A DNA stretch of 64,000 nucleotides from Roseomonas genomospecies 6 (GTDB taxonomy: Bacteria > Pseudomonadota > Alphaproteobacteria > Azospirillales > Azospirillaceae). A program made the translations under genes and the position numbers. Within the stretch, counting starts at the first letter, position 1. Every line of letters starts with the position of its first letter. This document shows, piece after piece, positions 16,828 through 26,426 of this stretch. The stretch covers positions 27,775-91,774 of the forward strand of contig NZ_QOKW01000026.1 in assembly GCF_008365375.1 (NCBI RefSeq), written 5' to 3'. The notes under the pieces are model-generated. The model ran no database searches. It was not told the DNA's origin and was given only the letters and a program-made list of their open reading frames with translations.

Positions 16828-18450
16828 TCACGCGCATGCGCCCGTGCAGCCGGCGACCTGATCGACCGACAGCCACAGGTTCGGGGTGTCGCTGCGCGCG
16901 GTGCCGGTGCAGCAGGTCACCGACCCGTCCTCGTGCACGACGCGCAGCCGGTACGGGTAATCCTCGGGGTTCTGCTTGCCGATCACGATGTCGCGGATCG
17001 ACCGCTCGATGACGACGTCCACCCGCGGGTTGGACGGCGTGAGCGTGACCGCCTTGCCGGGAAAGATGACGTCCAGTTCGAGGATCTCCGGCGGACCGGC
17101 GAAGGCCTTCGGCACCGTGCGCACGGAAAACCGCGCCGGGTAGGTGCTGTCGGTGACCGTGTCGAGGATGTCGTCGAAGAAGGCCGCCTCCAGATCCTTG
17201 GGCAGGCGCCCGTTGAAGTCGATGCGCTCCTTGTACCGGCCGTCGAGCAGGTCGACGTCGACCCAGCCGCGGAACAGCGGGTTCTCCGGCGCGGTGCTGA
17301 AGATCGCCGCCCACAGGGCGCGGAACTGCGTGAAATTGAGGGAGATTTCGTTGCGCAGGCCGGCACCGAGGTCGATCGCCGCGTCGGGCTGCACGAGCGG
17401 GCTGCTCGCGGTCGCCTGGGCGTTCGGGAAATACAGCGTGAAGCTGGTCCTCACGGTGTGGGCGTCCTGGAGCGACACCATCCGCGGCGTCACGCCCAGC
17501 CTGCCCTTCAGGGCCTGGGCCGCGTTCTCGATGCGGGCGAAGTCCACCACCGGCAGGCCGTAGACCCGGAAGGTGGCCCGCGCCTGATCGACCGGGGCGT
17601 CGCCGTCCGGCAGCGAGAATTGCAGCAGCGACACCGTCGGCACGCCGGCCGGACCCTTCGCCAGCTCGAAACCCTCCGGCGCGTAGAAGACGCGCGCCGG
17701 GTCCTGGTTGTCCTGGTAGTAGTTGTAGGCGCGGCCCTTCCAATCGACCTGCCATTGCCGGTAGCCGGGAAGCGGCGGCACCGGAATCCGGGCGGTGTAG
17801 GTGCCGTCGAGGACGGTGAACTGCTGCGGGTACTCCGGATCGCCGGAGGAGACCATCGAAAAGAAGGTTCCCGGCGAATCGATCGGGATGCCACCGAAGG
17901 CGTCGAGCAGGCCCTGGCGGATCGCCGCGTCGGACCAGTTCTCGTCGATGAAGGCCTGGGTCTGCTGCGCGGCGAGGTGCAGGCGCTGGGTGATGTCCAG
18001 CGCGACGTTGGGCGTGCTGTCGAACAGGGCCTCGCGCGCCCGCTTCAGGTCGGTGCCGGACAGGACCGTGGTCAGGCGCCACAGGTTGCCGCCTTCACGC
18101 GTCGCCGCCATCGGGATGCGCGTGCCGCCGCCGCTCGCGTCGAGCAGAAGCGTGAAACCGAGGCCGTCGAAATAAGGGCTGGCGGTGCCGACCGTGCCGG
18201 CGAGCCCGGTGGGGGGTTCGGCGCTCAGATACAGGGTCAGCGTCCCGTCGTCCGACAGGTCGGTCCGGAAGGTCTCCCGGCCGCCCGCCGTCTGCACCGC
18301 GGTCTGGAAGGCGGGCAGATAGTAGCGGCCCCCGGCGGCGCTTTCGAGCACCGCCGCGTTCGTCAGGGATGGCAGGGGCGTTATGAGGGCGCTGCCGAGT
18401 TCGTGCCGGCGCGCGCGGGATCGTATCACTCTGACGACTGGTCTAATCAT
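16828..18450 (-). CDS. Unknown-operon protein 7, beta-rich
   Basis: A 540-residue protein, or 545 from an ATG at 18465. I do not recognise a family. It is rich in predicted beta strands and ends with a Cys-rich tail (VTCCTGTARSDTPN, VAGCTGACA). Near residue 240 it has YNYYQDNQDPARVFYAPEGF, the same type of element (aromatic/Pro, short acidic loop, F/Y-Y-x-P) seen at the N-termini of proteins 1 to 5 of this operon. An Arg-rich N-terminus (VIRSRARRH) is not a signal peptide. Its 5' end overlaps the stop of the preceding gene, so translation is coupled. Function is unknown. Confidence 0.75.
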   Translation of the reverse strand: MIRPVVRVIRSRARRHELGSALITPLPSLTNAAVLESAAGGRYYLPAFQTAVQTAGGRETFRTDLSDDGTLTLYLSAEPPTGLAGTVGTASPYFDGLGFTLLLDASGGGTRIPMAATREGGNLWRLTTVLSGTDLKRAREALFDSTPNVALDITQRLHLAAQQTQAFIDENWSDAAIRQGLLDAFGGIPIDSPGTFFSMVSSGDPEYPQQFTVLDGTYTARIPVPPLPGYRQWQVDWKGRAYNYYQDNQDPARVFYAPEGFELAKGPAGVPTVSLLQFSLPDGDAPVDQARATFRVYGLPVVDFARIENAAQALKGRLGVTPRMVSLQDAHTVRTSFTLYFPNAQATASSPLVQPDAAIDLGAGLRNEISLNFTQFRALWAAIFSTAPENPLFRGWVDVDLLDGRYKERIDFNGRLPKDLEAAFFDDILDTVTDSTYPARFSVRTVPKAFAGPPEILELDVIFPGKAVTLTPSNPRVDVVIERSIRDIVIGKQNPEDYPYRLRVVHEDGSVTCCTGTARSDTPNLWLSVDQVAGCTGACA

Positions 18451-19456
18451 GGCGTGCTCCTTCACCCGGCGTTCCGGGAGGGCGGAAGGTGATCTGGAGG
18501 GTCGGGGCGGCGGCCCCGTCGATGACGAAGGCGATGATGTTGTGGACGTCGGTGTGGGCGTCGGCGTCTGGTGGCCCTTCGGCCAGGGGTGCCGTCAGCG
18601 CCTCGTAAGGCCCGAGGTCGATGTTCCGGACGGCGGCGCGCCGGAGGATCTGCCGCCGGATCGCCCGGTCGTCGCCGACCAGATCGGCGGCGAAGGCGAA
18701 CAGCGAGAAGACCGGCGCCCGTCCATGCCGGTCCAGGCGGTAGCTGAAGCCGAGCCGGGCGTCGGGCAGCGCCCCGCCGGGATGGCGGAACTCGAACGCG
18801 TCGACCAGCGCGATCAGCTCCGCCGCGCGCCGCTCCAGGCCGACCTCCGCCATGATCCGCTCCAGCCACGCGGCCGGCATGCCGTGGCGCGGCATCTCGA
18901 AGTAGACCTCGCGACGGCCGCCCTCGCCGCTGCCCTCGATATGGGTGCCTTCGAATCCGGCAAGCGTCGGGGACAGGCGCCGGTCGCCGCCGCCGGGCCA
19001 TGGCACGGTCCAACCGCCCGACGCCCCCGATGCGGCGCCGGGGGGCGTCTCGACGTAGATCTTGAAGCCCGGCGGGCGGCCCGCGCGATGGCGGACGCCC
19101 AGCCATGCGCCCCAGCGCAGGGGGCCGCCCGGCTCCCATCCGTCGAGCGCCGGGCAGGCCCATGCGGGGTCCAGGACGCGGATGCGGTCCCGGATGCGCG
19201 CGAGCCGGGTCTCCACCGGCCCGCCGATGTCCACCGTGTAGCGGAGATCGGCGCCGGAGCAGGAAAACTCCACCGGTCCGCCGCCCATGTTCAGGGGCGC
19301 CGCCTCGGAGGGTGGAACCGGGACGTGGCCGTCGAACAGGACGGCCAGCGTCCGCGCGGCCTCCGGCGCCACGTCCGGCGCGCCGGCGCGGATCGCGCGG
19401 ATCGCGCCGGCGGCTTCCGTCGGCAAGCCGTCATCCAGGGCCGGGGTCCTCGTCAT
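18443..19456 (-). CDS. Unknown-operon protein 6
   Basis: A 337-residue soluble protein that differs from the others in the operon. Visible blocks are VEFSCSGADLRYTVDIGG near 68, RWGAWLGVRHRAGRPPGFKI near 120, and ARLGFSYRLDRHGRAPVFSL near 250. The alternating strand pattern with LGVRH and FKIYVE faintly recalls ABBA-type prenyltransferases, but I do not claim that. There is no signal peptide. It starts one base after the preceding stop and overlaps the next gene, so it belongs firmly to the operon. If any member is an enzyme rather than a structural protein, this is the likeliest. Confidence 0.72.
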   Translation of the reverse strand: MTRTPALDDGLPTEAAGAIRAIRAGAPDVAPEAARTLAVLFDGHVPVPPSEAAPLNMGGGPVEFSCSGADLRYTVDIGGPVETRLARIRDRIRVLDPAWACPALDGWEPGGPLRWGAWLGVRHRAGRPPGFKIYVETPPGAASGASGGWTVPWPGGGDRRLSPTLAGFEGTHIEGSGEGGRREVYFEMPRHGMPAAWLERIMAEVGLERRAAELIALVDAFEFRHPGGALPDARLGFSYRLDRHGRAPVFSLFAFAADLVGDDRAIRRQILRRAAVRNIDLGPYEALTAPLAEGPPDADAHTDVHNIIAFVIDGAAAPTLQITFRPPGTPGEGARHD

Positions 19457-19457
19457 G

Positions 19458-21506
19458 TCACAGGGCCGACTTGACGCTGACCGTCCTGCCGCCCGACGCG
19501 GACGGGACGCTGTAGGTCTCCCCGTCCATCGGAGTCACCTCGTAGCTGAACTTGAGCTGGCTCGCCCGCAGCGGCTTCAGCGTCGGCACGATGCGCGTCA
19601 CCGTCTGCCTGTTCTCCAGGGTGAAGGCGTCCTCCCATTGGAAGTCGCCGTCCTGGTAGAAGAGCACGACATCGGCGCTCTCCTCGGCGAAGCCGGCCTT
19701 GAAGGCGACGGGGACATGGCCGGCGAAGCGGTCGTAGATGACGATCTGCCGTTTGTCCAAGGCGGTTTCCGGGCCGCGGGCGTGAAGCACCCGGGTGCCC
19801 TTGCGCAGTTCGACCTTGTACTGGATGGGCTCGTTCCGGAAGGCGGCGTCGTTGCGGATCTTCAGCGTCTGGGCCGTGTCCTTGCCGCTCAGGAAGACGA
19901 CGCGCTTCTCGCCCGTCCACCTCCGGCTGGTCAGCGTGACCACCACTTGGTTGGCGTCCTCCCACACGAAATCGCTGTCGAGCAGGACGTCGAGCCGAAG
20001 GAATTCGACGACGGCTTCCGGCATCGCGGGGATCAGGCCGCGGTCCTGCCGGCCGCTGACCGAATACTGGTGGGTCTCGGCGCTCCAGTCGCCACCCGGC
20101 TTGAAGACGTAATCGACGGTGTAGGCAACGTCCGCCGAGCCGCGCGCGTCGTACTGGAAGGGCAGCGGGTTGGCGCCGCTCACCTTGCCGTCGTCGAGGG
20201 TGATGGTGCAGGTGGTCTGCTTGTTCGGCGGCGCGTCGGCGGGGTAGCGGGCGTGCACGTTGATCGCCTGCAGGCCGGCGTCGGTCAGGTCGGCGGCCGG
20301 GGGCAGGGCCACCGTCACGTTGTAGGGCCGCCCGAAGGGGTCCTGGGAACGGTTGACCTGCGTGACGTGGCTGGCGGGATTATCCAAACCTTCCAGCACC
20401 AGGGACTGGGGCAGGACGACGGTGGGCCGCGCCTTCATCTCCGAGTAGTAGAAGTCGATCGTGTTGACCTGCTGCCCATGGTAGATGGCGGCGCGGATGC
20501 TGACCTTGGGAATGAGGAAGGTCGCGGTCTTGACGAGTTCCTTGCCCGCGCTGTCGGCCTCTTCCCCTTGCAGGCCCTCGCTTTCGGCCTGCTCGGCGGC
20601 GGCGTCCTCAATCGCGCGGGTGGTTTCGATGGCCTCGGCCACCTGCGGGGCCTCCGACACCGGCTTCCAGTCGCTGCTGTTGTCGAGCTGCACCTGGAAG
20701 AAGTTGGCGATGAAATAGTCGATCAGGAACTGCATCGCCCACTTCTGGCCCTCCTCCTCCTCGCCGGTGAAGTTGATGACCTCGATGTTGATGCCGGCGT
20801 CCTGCATGATGCGTTGCAGGTGCCCGTTGACGCCGACGTCGAGCAGCAGGGCCTGCAGCGGAATCTGGCCGCCGATGCTGATCTGGAAATCGGAAACCAC
20901 CTTCTCGAACGACCCGGTGGCCCGGAACGTCACCGACGGCCGCATGGAGAGGAATTCCAGGCGGTAGAGCGCGGCGATCATGTTGGAGCGGCTGAGGATC
21001 GCCTCCTTCATCGCCGCGGCGAGCCGGCCTTCCTTGGTGAACTTGACGGAGCAGACGGCGGCGTTGTCGCCGACCAGCGACGAGGAGCCCGCCGACCACA
21101 CGACCTGTTCCGTGCTCTGGTAGAGCACCGAGGGGTTCGCCTCGCTGGCACCGGCGGCCTGCGTGGCGAGCGGCCCGAGGACCGAGAAGTTCACCGCGCC
21201 GGATTTGTAGGGAACGGTCGCCAGATTGATCTTGGAGGCGCTGATTCCGGTGCGCCCGGCGATCTCGCCGCGGATCTTCTCCAGGGTCGCGGGCGGCACG
21301 GCCGTGTTGACCTCGAAGTTGAGGAAGCCGGTCCCCTCCGCGTCGGCGGCGGAGTCGGTGTACCAGAGGTAGGACAGGACCTTGCGCCGGTCCCGCTCGG
21401 CCAGACGCACCCGGCCCGGGATGTACCAGTACTGGAAGGGAGACGCGTGGTCCGGATAGACGTCGACGCCGTCGACGGTGTACTTCGTGGAGCCGATCAG
21501 CAGCAT
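19458..21506 (-). CDS. Unknown-operon protein 5, multi-domain beta protein
   Basis: A 682-residue soluble protein of unknown function and one of the motif-sharing family. The N-terminal element GVDVYPDHASPFQYWYIPGR is at about 13-32. The central element is NAAVCSVKFTKEGRLAAAMK near 147 and AALYRLEFLSMRPSVTFRAT near 175. An acidic segment (EDAAAEQAESEGLQGEEAD) lies near 305. C-terminal sandwich-like repeats are each marked by F-x-W (DFVWEDANQVVVTLTSRRW near 510, DFQWEDAFTLENRQTV near 620). No signal peptide or membrane segment is seen. GAGGAAA precedes the ATG, and the gene begins one base after the preceding stop. Confidence 0.8.
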   Translation of the reverse strand: MLLIGSTKYTVDGVDVYPDHASPFQYWYIPGRVRLAERDRRKVLSYLWYTDSAADAEGTGFLNFEVNTAVPPATLEKIRGEIAGRTGISASKINLATVPYKSGAVNFSVLGPLATQAAGASEANPSVLYQSTEQVVWSAGSSSLVGDNAAVCSVKFTKEGRLAAAMKEAILSRSNMIAALYRLEFLSMRPSVTFRATGSFEKVVSDFQISIGGQIPLQALLLDVGVNGHLQRIMQDAGINIEVINFTGEEEEGQKWAMQFLIDYFIANFFQVQLDNSSDWKPVSEAPQVAEAIETTRAIEDAAAEQAESEGLQGEEADSAGKELVKTATFLIPKVSIRAAIYHGQQVNTIDFYYSEMKARPTVVLPQSLVLEGLDNPASHVTQVNRSQDPFGRPYNVTVALPPAADLTDAGLQAINVHARYPADAPPNKQTTCTITLDDGKVSGANPLPFQYDARGSADVAYTVDYVFKPGGDWSAETHQYSVSGRQDRGLIPAMPEAVVEFLRLDVLLDSDFVWEDANQVVVTLTSRRWTGEKRVVFLSGKDTAQTLKIRNDAAFRNEPIQYKVELRKGTRVLHARGPETALDKRQIVIYDRFAGHVPVAFKAGFAEESADVVLFYQDGDFQWEDAFTLENRQTVTRIVPTLKPLRASQLKFSYEVTPMDGETYSVPSASGGRTVSVKSAL

Positions 21507-21507
21507 G

Positions 21508-23316
21508 TCAGGTTTCCTCTTCCGGGAGTTCGTTGCGGTCCGACACCGCGATGCGGGGGCCGGCGCCGGCGATGGTGGGGCCGGGGGCGGTGCCGCCGGC
21601 CGTCAGGACCAGGGTCGTGCGGCAGGAGAGCGTGCCGTCGTCCGTGAACCAGTAGGTGAAGGCCGCCCGTGGAGCGGCCGCGGTCAGGGCGATCTTCTGG
21701 GACGGGTCCCAGATCTGGAAGGCGCGCCCGCCCCTGGGGGTCACGGCGATCGTCCGGCAGCGCCCCCAGTCCACGCTGGGCGACGCCGCGAAGGTGACGC
21801 GGCGCTGCCGCAAGGGGTTCAGGAAGATGGCCGTGCCCGAGGGAAAGCCGCCTTCCGTGTGGAGCATTCCGTTGACGGCCTTGTGGACCGCCTCGAACCA
21901 CACCTCGTCCAGATCGACCGGCGCCGGCGCGAACAGCTCCATCGTCCCGGAAGGCCGCGCCCCGTTCAGGATCAGCGTGGCCGGAGACACGTCGATCCCA
22001 TCGATCCCGTCGATCCCGCAAAGACGGACGGTGACGGACCGGATCAGGCGCCAGGGGAAATCGTCGGCCACGGTGACGTGGTAGCGGCGGAACGTGTAGA
22101 AGGCCGACGGCAGGATGTCGACGAAGGCCTGGTCGCGCCGGATGGCGGCGGCGCCGGTGGCCGATGCCCGGCCTTCCCCCACGAAGTCCAGGTCGCAGCT
22201 GCAGGAGTATTCGACCGGCCGGTAGGGGTTGTGGGGCAGGCTGACCCGCCACTCCCCGCCGCCCCGCGCGCCGAACACGCGGGCCGAGGGCTGGATGGCG
22301 GCGGGAGTGACGGAGAGACTGAGCGCCTCCAGCGGGTCGCCGTCGAACGGCCCGTGGCAGCGGATCGTGACGTCCTGCAGGAAGCTTCCCGACGTCGGCA
22401 ACTCGACCACCGGCCTGCTGCTCAGCGCGTCGGCCAGATCGGTCAGCGCGCCCTGGACGTGGATCGAACGGGCGACGGCGGCACGCATGGTCATGTTGAG
22501 GTCCAGCTTCCGCGTGTAGGTCTGGATCTCATGCAGCGTGCTGGAGGAATAGCCGATCTCCCAGCCGCCGTCGTCGTCCCCGGTCGGGCGGGTGAAGGCC
22601 GGCAACGGCGTCAGCAGGGCCTTCAGGCTTTGCAGGAAAGCCCGCTTCAGCGCCGTGGGCGGTTCCTCCTCGCGCTCGTCGATGAAGATGATCTCGATCG
22701 CGCCGCTGTGGCGCAATTCCTCGAAGGTTTCGATCTTCTCGACGCTGAAGAAGAGCAGGCCGGCCTTCTTCTTCTTCTGGAGCCAGTCGCGGAAGCGTTC
22801 CTCGTCGAACCGGATGGAGAAGCTGTAGGCCGGACGCAGGGCCTCGAACCTCAGATCGTAGACGACCGAGATCGGCACCGACAACGGGTCGTCCAGGGAA
22901 TGCTTCAGGAGCAGATACTGCTCCGTCGTCAGGCCCAGGCAGACGACCGCGCTGTTGTCGTTGAGAAGGGACGGCACCGTGTGGACCGGATCGCCCCCGA
23001 TGATCGCCGCCGTGACCGTGCCGGACAGCCAGGGCACGGGGCTGAGCTGGGCGCCGGGGGTCCGGCGCCGCAGCGTCCCGAGCGCGGTGGCGAGTTCCGC
23101 CGGGTCGGGCGCCAGATCGACCACGAAGGACAGCATGCCCGCCTGTCCGTCCCGCGGCCGGTCGTAACGCACCAGGGTGAAGCGGTGTCCGTCCGCGTCG
23201 CGGGCGATGCGTGGCCGGGTCGCCGCGTAATAGAACTGCTCGGGCACGGCGGAGTCCCCATAGAGAAGGAGCCCCTCGGCACCGGCGAGTTCGATGATGT
23301 GGTCGTCGGTCAGCAT
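21508..23316 (-). CDS. Unknown-operon protein 4, multi-domain beta protein
   Basis: A 602-residue soluble protein of the same motif-sharing family. The N-terminal element is LLLYGDSAVPEQFYYAATRP at about 16-35. The central pair is NSAVVCLGLTTEQYLLLKHS near 119 and SVVYDLRFEALRPAYSFSIR near 149, followed by a Lys run (WLQKKKKAGLLFF). The F-x-W strand element DFPWRLIRSVTVRLCG is near 417 and is followed by a nine-base tandem repeat giving GIDGIDGID. The C-terminus has FTYWFTDDGTLSCRTTL. The ATG at 23316 aligns with the N-termini of its relatives; the open frame continues upstream but overlaps the previous gene. Function is unknown. Confidence 0.8.
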   Translation of the reverse strand: MLTDDHIIELAGAEGLLLYGDSAVPEQFYYAATRPRIARDADGHRFTLVRYDRPRDGQAGMLSFVVDLAPDPAELATALGTLRRRTPGAQLSPVPWLSGTVTAAIIGGDPVHTVPSLLNDNSAVVCLGLTTEQYLLLKHSLDDPLSVPISVVYDLRFEALRPAYSFSIRFDEERFRDWLQKKKKAGLLFFSVEKIETFEELRHSGAIEIIFIDEREEEPPTALKRAFLQSLKALLTPLPAFTRPTGDDDGGWEIGYSSSTLHEIQTYTRKLDLNMTMRAAVARSIHVQGALTDLADALSSRPVVELPTSGSFLQDVTIRCHGPFDGDPLEALSLSVTPAAIQPSARVFGARGGGEWRVSLPHNPYRPVEYSCSCDLDFVGEGRASATGAAAIRRDQAFVDILPSAFYTFRRYHVTVADDFPWRLIRSVTVRLCGIDGIDGIDVSPATLILNGARPSGTMELFAPAPVDLDEVWFEAVHKAVNGMLHTEGGFPSGTAIFLNPLRQRRVTFAASPSVDWGRCRTIAVTPRGGRAFQIWDPSQKIALTAAAPRAAFTYWFTDDGTLSCRTTLVLTAGGTAPGPTIAGAGPRIAVSDRNELPEEET

Positions 23317-23330
23317 GCCCGCCCCGCCGG

Positions 23331-25526
23331 TCAGAAGTTGGAGAGCGAGTCCTTGGAGACGGTGATCTCGAAGCCGGCGTTGACATCTCCGATCGTGCCG
23401 CCGCTCAGGTCCTTCAGATCGGTCGCCCCCGCGCTGGTGGTGACGCGAGCCCTGGTCACCCGGAACGACGACGGGATGTCGCGGAAGCCGGGCACCTTCC
23501 ACACCGGCTCGTTGGGCTTCATGGTGGCGGCGTCGAGCGTGACCGTGTGGACGAAGGTCCGATCCGGTCCGGTGCTCTTGAAGACGTACTCCATGCGCAG
23601 TTGGGCTTTGGTCACGCCCGGATCGAGGGCGACGTGAACCTCGTAGGTCGCGTCGCCCAGCGGGTTGACCAGGATGATCTCGGCGTTGCCGTCCTTCAGC
23701 CTCCTCTGCCGCGGGATGTCGACGAACGGGGCGCCGGTGTTCAGGTTGAGCGTGAGCTGGTGGCCCACCATCCCCTCCATCGCCTTGCCGAACGGCTGGA
23801 CGATGGAAATCACCTCGTTCCTCACGAGCGTGACGCGCTTTTCCCAATCGCCGTAGCTGAGGGTGACGTACGCGCTGCCGATGATGTCCCAGGGCAGATC
23901 GGTGCTGTCCAGCTTGACGCTGAGAACGCCCAGATCGACGTCGGAAAGATTGAGGTAATTCCGGTTTCTGCTGTCGTCGCCGTTGTTCCGCACCGCCCCG
24001 GACGCCTGAAGGGAGCGGGTTCCGTCGGAATAGGTGATGAGATACTCGTACTCCATATCCTTGTTCGGGGACTGCTTGCTGAAGGTTCCCTTCAGCTTCG
24101 GCGCCAGGGGCTGGCTGCCCTGCGCCTTCTGGGGGGTGGGCGTCACGTATTCGAGGATGGTGACTTCCTTGCCGGACTCGTCGCGCAGCCGTTCATTGGC
24201 GTAGGAGAGCTGGGTGACGACGAAGCGCTCGACCTTCTGGTTGGCCATACGCCCGAAGCTGGGCGGGTTGACCGTCACGTCGGCGTGGAAGTAGGGAGTC
24301 TTGTTCAGGTCGATGAGGTGGAAGTAGTTGGTCAGCTCGGCTTGCGGAACCAGCTTCTCCAGCTTGGCGAGCTGTCCCTGCGGGGTCTTGGCGACCTCGA
24401 TGGCCTTGGTCAGCTTGTAGGTGCGGGTCTGCTTGCTGCCGCGTTCGAGCTTGTGCAGCCCTTCGATGGTCAGATCCTCGAGCTTGACGTCCGGGATCTG
24501 CGTCTGGACCATGTTCTCGAGCTGGCTCGCGGCCCATGTGGTGAGGATCTCCTCGACGCTCTTCTTGTCGTCCTTGGAGGCCACCGACGGCAGCGTGATG
24601 TCGATCGTGCCGTCGCTGAAGTTGTTGTAGGTTTCGCCGCGCTTCACCGCCTGGTAGTGGGTTCCCCAGGTTCCCCGGCGGATGTTGTATCCGACCTCGA
24701 GCTTGGCATAGATCGCCTTGTCGAGCGTCACGACCGCCTTGGCGTGGGGCAGCAGACCTTCGAAGCTGACGTTGTAGACGACGGAGATGATGCTGTCGCC
24801 GCCCTTCTGGGCGTCGTAGCCGTCCGGTTGCGAGCCCTTGTCCAGCTTGGGGCCGCCCAGACCGTGCCAGAAGAGGTTCGCGCCGATTTCCTTGAGGTTG
24901 AAGGTGACGACCGCGGCGTTGCTGTTGACCAGGGAGGGGGTCGTCTTCAGCTCGCCGCTCGACACCTCGGGCTTGTTTTCGATGTAGTTCTGCTCGCCGG
25001 CGAAGGCCTTGACCGTGACGCTTCCCTTGGTGAAGGGGATCGGACGGATGTCGATGGCGTCGCGGTTCGGAAGGAACTGTGCCCAGTCGCGGTTCGGGTC
25101 GAAGCCCGCCTTCTTGGACGCCGCGACCTCGTCGGTGTAGCCGAGTTCGCCCTTCAACTGCGTCACGCGCTCGGTCTCGCCCGCCACCATCGCCTGACAG
25201 AGCTGAAAGGTGAGCTGGGCGATCTTCCTCATCGTGGGGTTGTTGTTCACCGCCGCCGCGAGCTGGTCGCGAACCCCCTGAACGTTCATGTCCGGCATCG
25301 GAAGCGCGAGGGTCATCGTGCAGATGCCGCCCGGCGTGGCGCCGCCGCCGAAATACCAGGTCATGTTGAAGCTCGGCTTCCCTTCCGAATTGAGAAAGAA
25401 ATCCGGGCGCTCCGCCATGGCATAATAGAGATTCTGATCTTCGTCATCGGGGAACAGGGTGTAATTGTTCTTGCTGCTCCCAACGGGGACGTTGTTGACC
25501 GATATGGCGGGAGAGATCTTGAGCAT
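23331..25526 (-). CDS. Unknown-operon protein 3, largest member
   Basis: A 731-residue soluble protein of unknown function. The N-terminal element NYTLFPDDEDQNLYYAMAER is at about 21-40. It leads into NMTWYFGGGATPGG and a long helical stretch (VRDQLAAAVNNNPTMRKIAQ). The central elements are NAAVVTFNLKEIGANLFWHG near 200 and SVVYNVSFEGLLPHAKAVVT near 245. The third element, DLPWDIIGSAYVTLSYGDWE, lies near 540, and the C-terminus is beta-rich. GGAG lies upstream of the ATG. It is the most complete member and the best query for a family search. It has no export signal, so the operon product is either cytoplasmic or leaves by a non-Sec route. Confidence 0.82.
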   Translation of the reverse strand: MLKISPAISVNNVPVGSSKNNYTLFPDDEDQNLYYAMAERPDFFLNSEGKPSFNMTWYFGGGATPGGICTMTLALPMPDMNVQGVRDQLAAAVNNNPTMRKIAQLTFQLCQAMVAGETERVTQLKGELGYTDEVAASKKAGFDPNRDWAQFLPNRDAIDIRPIPFTKGSVTVKAFAGEQNYIENKPEVSSGELKTTPSLVNSNAAVVTFNLKEIGANLFWHGLGGPKLDKGSQPDGYDAQKGGDSIISVVYNVSFEGLLPHAKAVVTLDKAIYAKLEVGYNIRRGTWGTHYQAVKRGETYNNFSDGTIDITLPSVASKDDKKSVEEILTTWAASQLENMVQTQIPDVKLEDLTIEGLHKLERGSKQTRTYKLTKAIEVAKTPQGQLAKLEKLVPQAELTNYFHLIDLNKTPYFHADVTVNPPSFGRMANQKVERFVVTQLSYANERLRDESGKEVTILEYVTPTPQKAQGSQPLAPKLKGTFSKQSPNKDMEYEYLITYSDGTRSLQASGAVRNNGDDSRNRNYLNLSDVDLGVLSVKLDSTDLPWDIIGSAYVTLSYGDWEKRVTLVRNEVISIVQPFGKAMEGMVGHQLTLNLNTGAPFVDIPRQRRLKDGNAEIILVNPLGDATYEVHVALDPGVTKAQLRMEYVFKSTGPDRTFVHTVTLDAATMKPNEPVWKVPGFRDIPSSFRVTRARVTTSAGATDLKDLSGGTIGDVNAGFEITVSKDSLSNF

Positions 25527-25592
25527 GATGTTCTCCGAACTGTTCAGATGGGTGGCTGAGTTTTGAGGGATGCGGCGGTCCGGAGGCGGGCG

Positions 25593-26426
25593 TCAGGCGG
25601 CGCCCAGGTCCGCCGTCCGCCGGATGTCGAAGTCGACCCGAACCCGTTCGGAGAACTTCCGCCTGACCATGAAGCCGCCCGCCGCCTGGGGCGCGGTCTG
25701 GAAGCCCGGAAGCCGGTCGCGCAGATCCTGGGCGATCGCGGCGCGCGCCTTGGCGTGGAGGGTCCGCAGCCGCGCCTCGGGGATGCCGGCGCCGCTCAGG
25801 AGGGTCAGGGTCAGGGTTCCGTCCGCCAGCGCCCGGTCCACCGCCGTGGCGAAGGCGTCGGGGGCGGGCGGCGGCTTGGTCGCCAGGGCCCGCAACAGAG
25901 GAGCGAGATCGCCGGCGATCTCCACCGCCGCCGTCTCCCGCAATTCCAGAGATCCGCTGTATTCGAGGGTCAGGACGCCCGCCTTGCCCTCCAGCGCCGC
26001 CGCCACGGCCTCGGCCTGGGCGGCGCTCAGCGTCTCCTGGAACACGGTGCGGTAGGACGTCCAGCCGCTGCTCGTGCTCGGCCCGAGCGTCGCGGGGTCG
26101 CCGTCGTCCGGGGTGATGACCAGCGTGGCGGTGGTTTCGCCGAGGTCGGCGATCTGCAGGTTGATGTAGTCCAGATCCGGGCGCGCCGCCCGGATCGCCT
26201 CCACCGCCGCCGCGACCTCCTCCTCCGTCGCCGCCCAGACGGTTTCGCAGGCGAAGACGGCGCCGGAGGGAAGCTGCATCAGCGTGGCCCGGAGCCGCCC
26301 GTCCTCCCGATCGATGCGGGGGAGGCCGGGAACATATTCGAAGATCCCCGCGTCCGAGTCCCCGGTCGGGTAGCAGTAGAGGCCCCCGGCCAGGAATCCC
26401 TGTGGCAGATCAGGCGTTTCGGACAT
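25593..26426 (-). CDS. Unknown-operon protein 2
   Basis: A 277-residue soluble protein. The shared N-terminal element is GLYCYPTGDSDAGIFEYVPG at about 15-34, followed by an Asp/Glu-rich strand and loop region (IDREDGRLRATLMQLPSG). Its second half is Ala-rich and probably helical, with a final strand-like block (FMVRRKFSERVRVDFDIRRT). It appears to be a short relative of proteins 1, 3, 4 and 5 that lacks the C-terminal sandwich repeats. GGGAGAA precedes the ATG, and the first 17 bases overlap the end of the upstream gene. Function is unknown. Confidence 0.75.
   Translation of the reverse strand: MSETPDLPQGFLAGGLYCYPTGDSDAGIFEYVPGLPRIDREDGRLRATLMQLPSGAVFACETVWAATEEEVAAAVEAIRAARPDLDYINLQIADLGETTATLVITPDDGDPATLGPSTSSGWTSYRTVFQETLSAAQAEAVAAALEGKAGVLTLEYSGSLELRETAAVEIAGDLAPLLRALATKPPPAPDAFATAVDRALADGTLTLTLLSGAGIPEARLRTLHAKARAAIAQDLRDRLPGFQTAPQAAGGFMVRRKFSERVRVDFDIRRTADLGAA

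Noticed and set aside
21990..22020. Nine-base tandem repeat giving GIDGIDGID in protein 4
   Set aside because: Too short to be more than local slippage; no sign of regulation or disruption.
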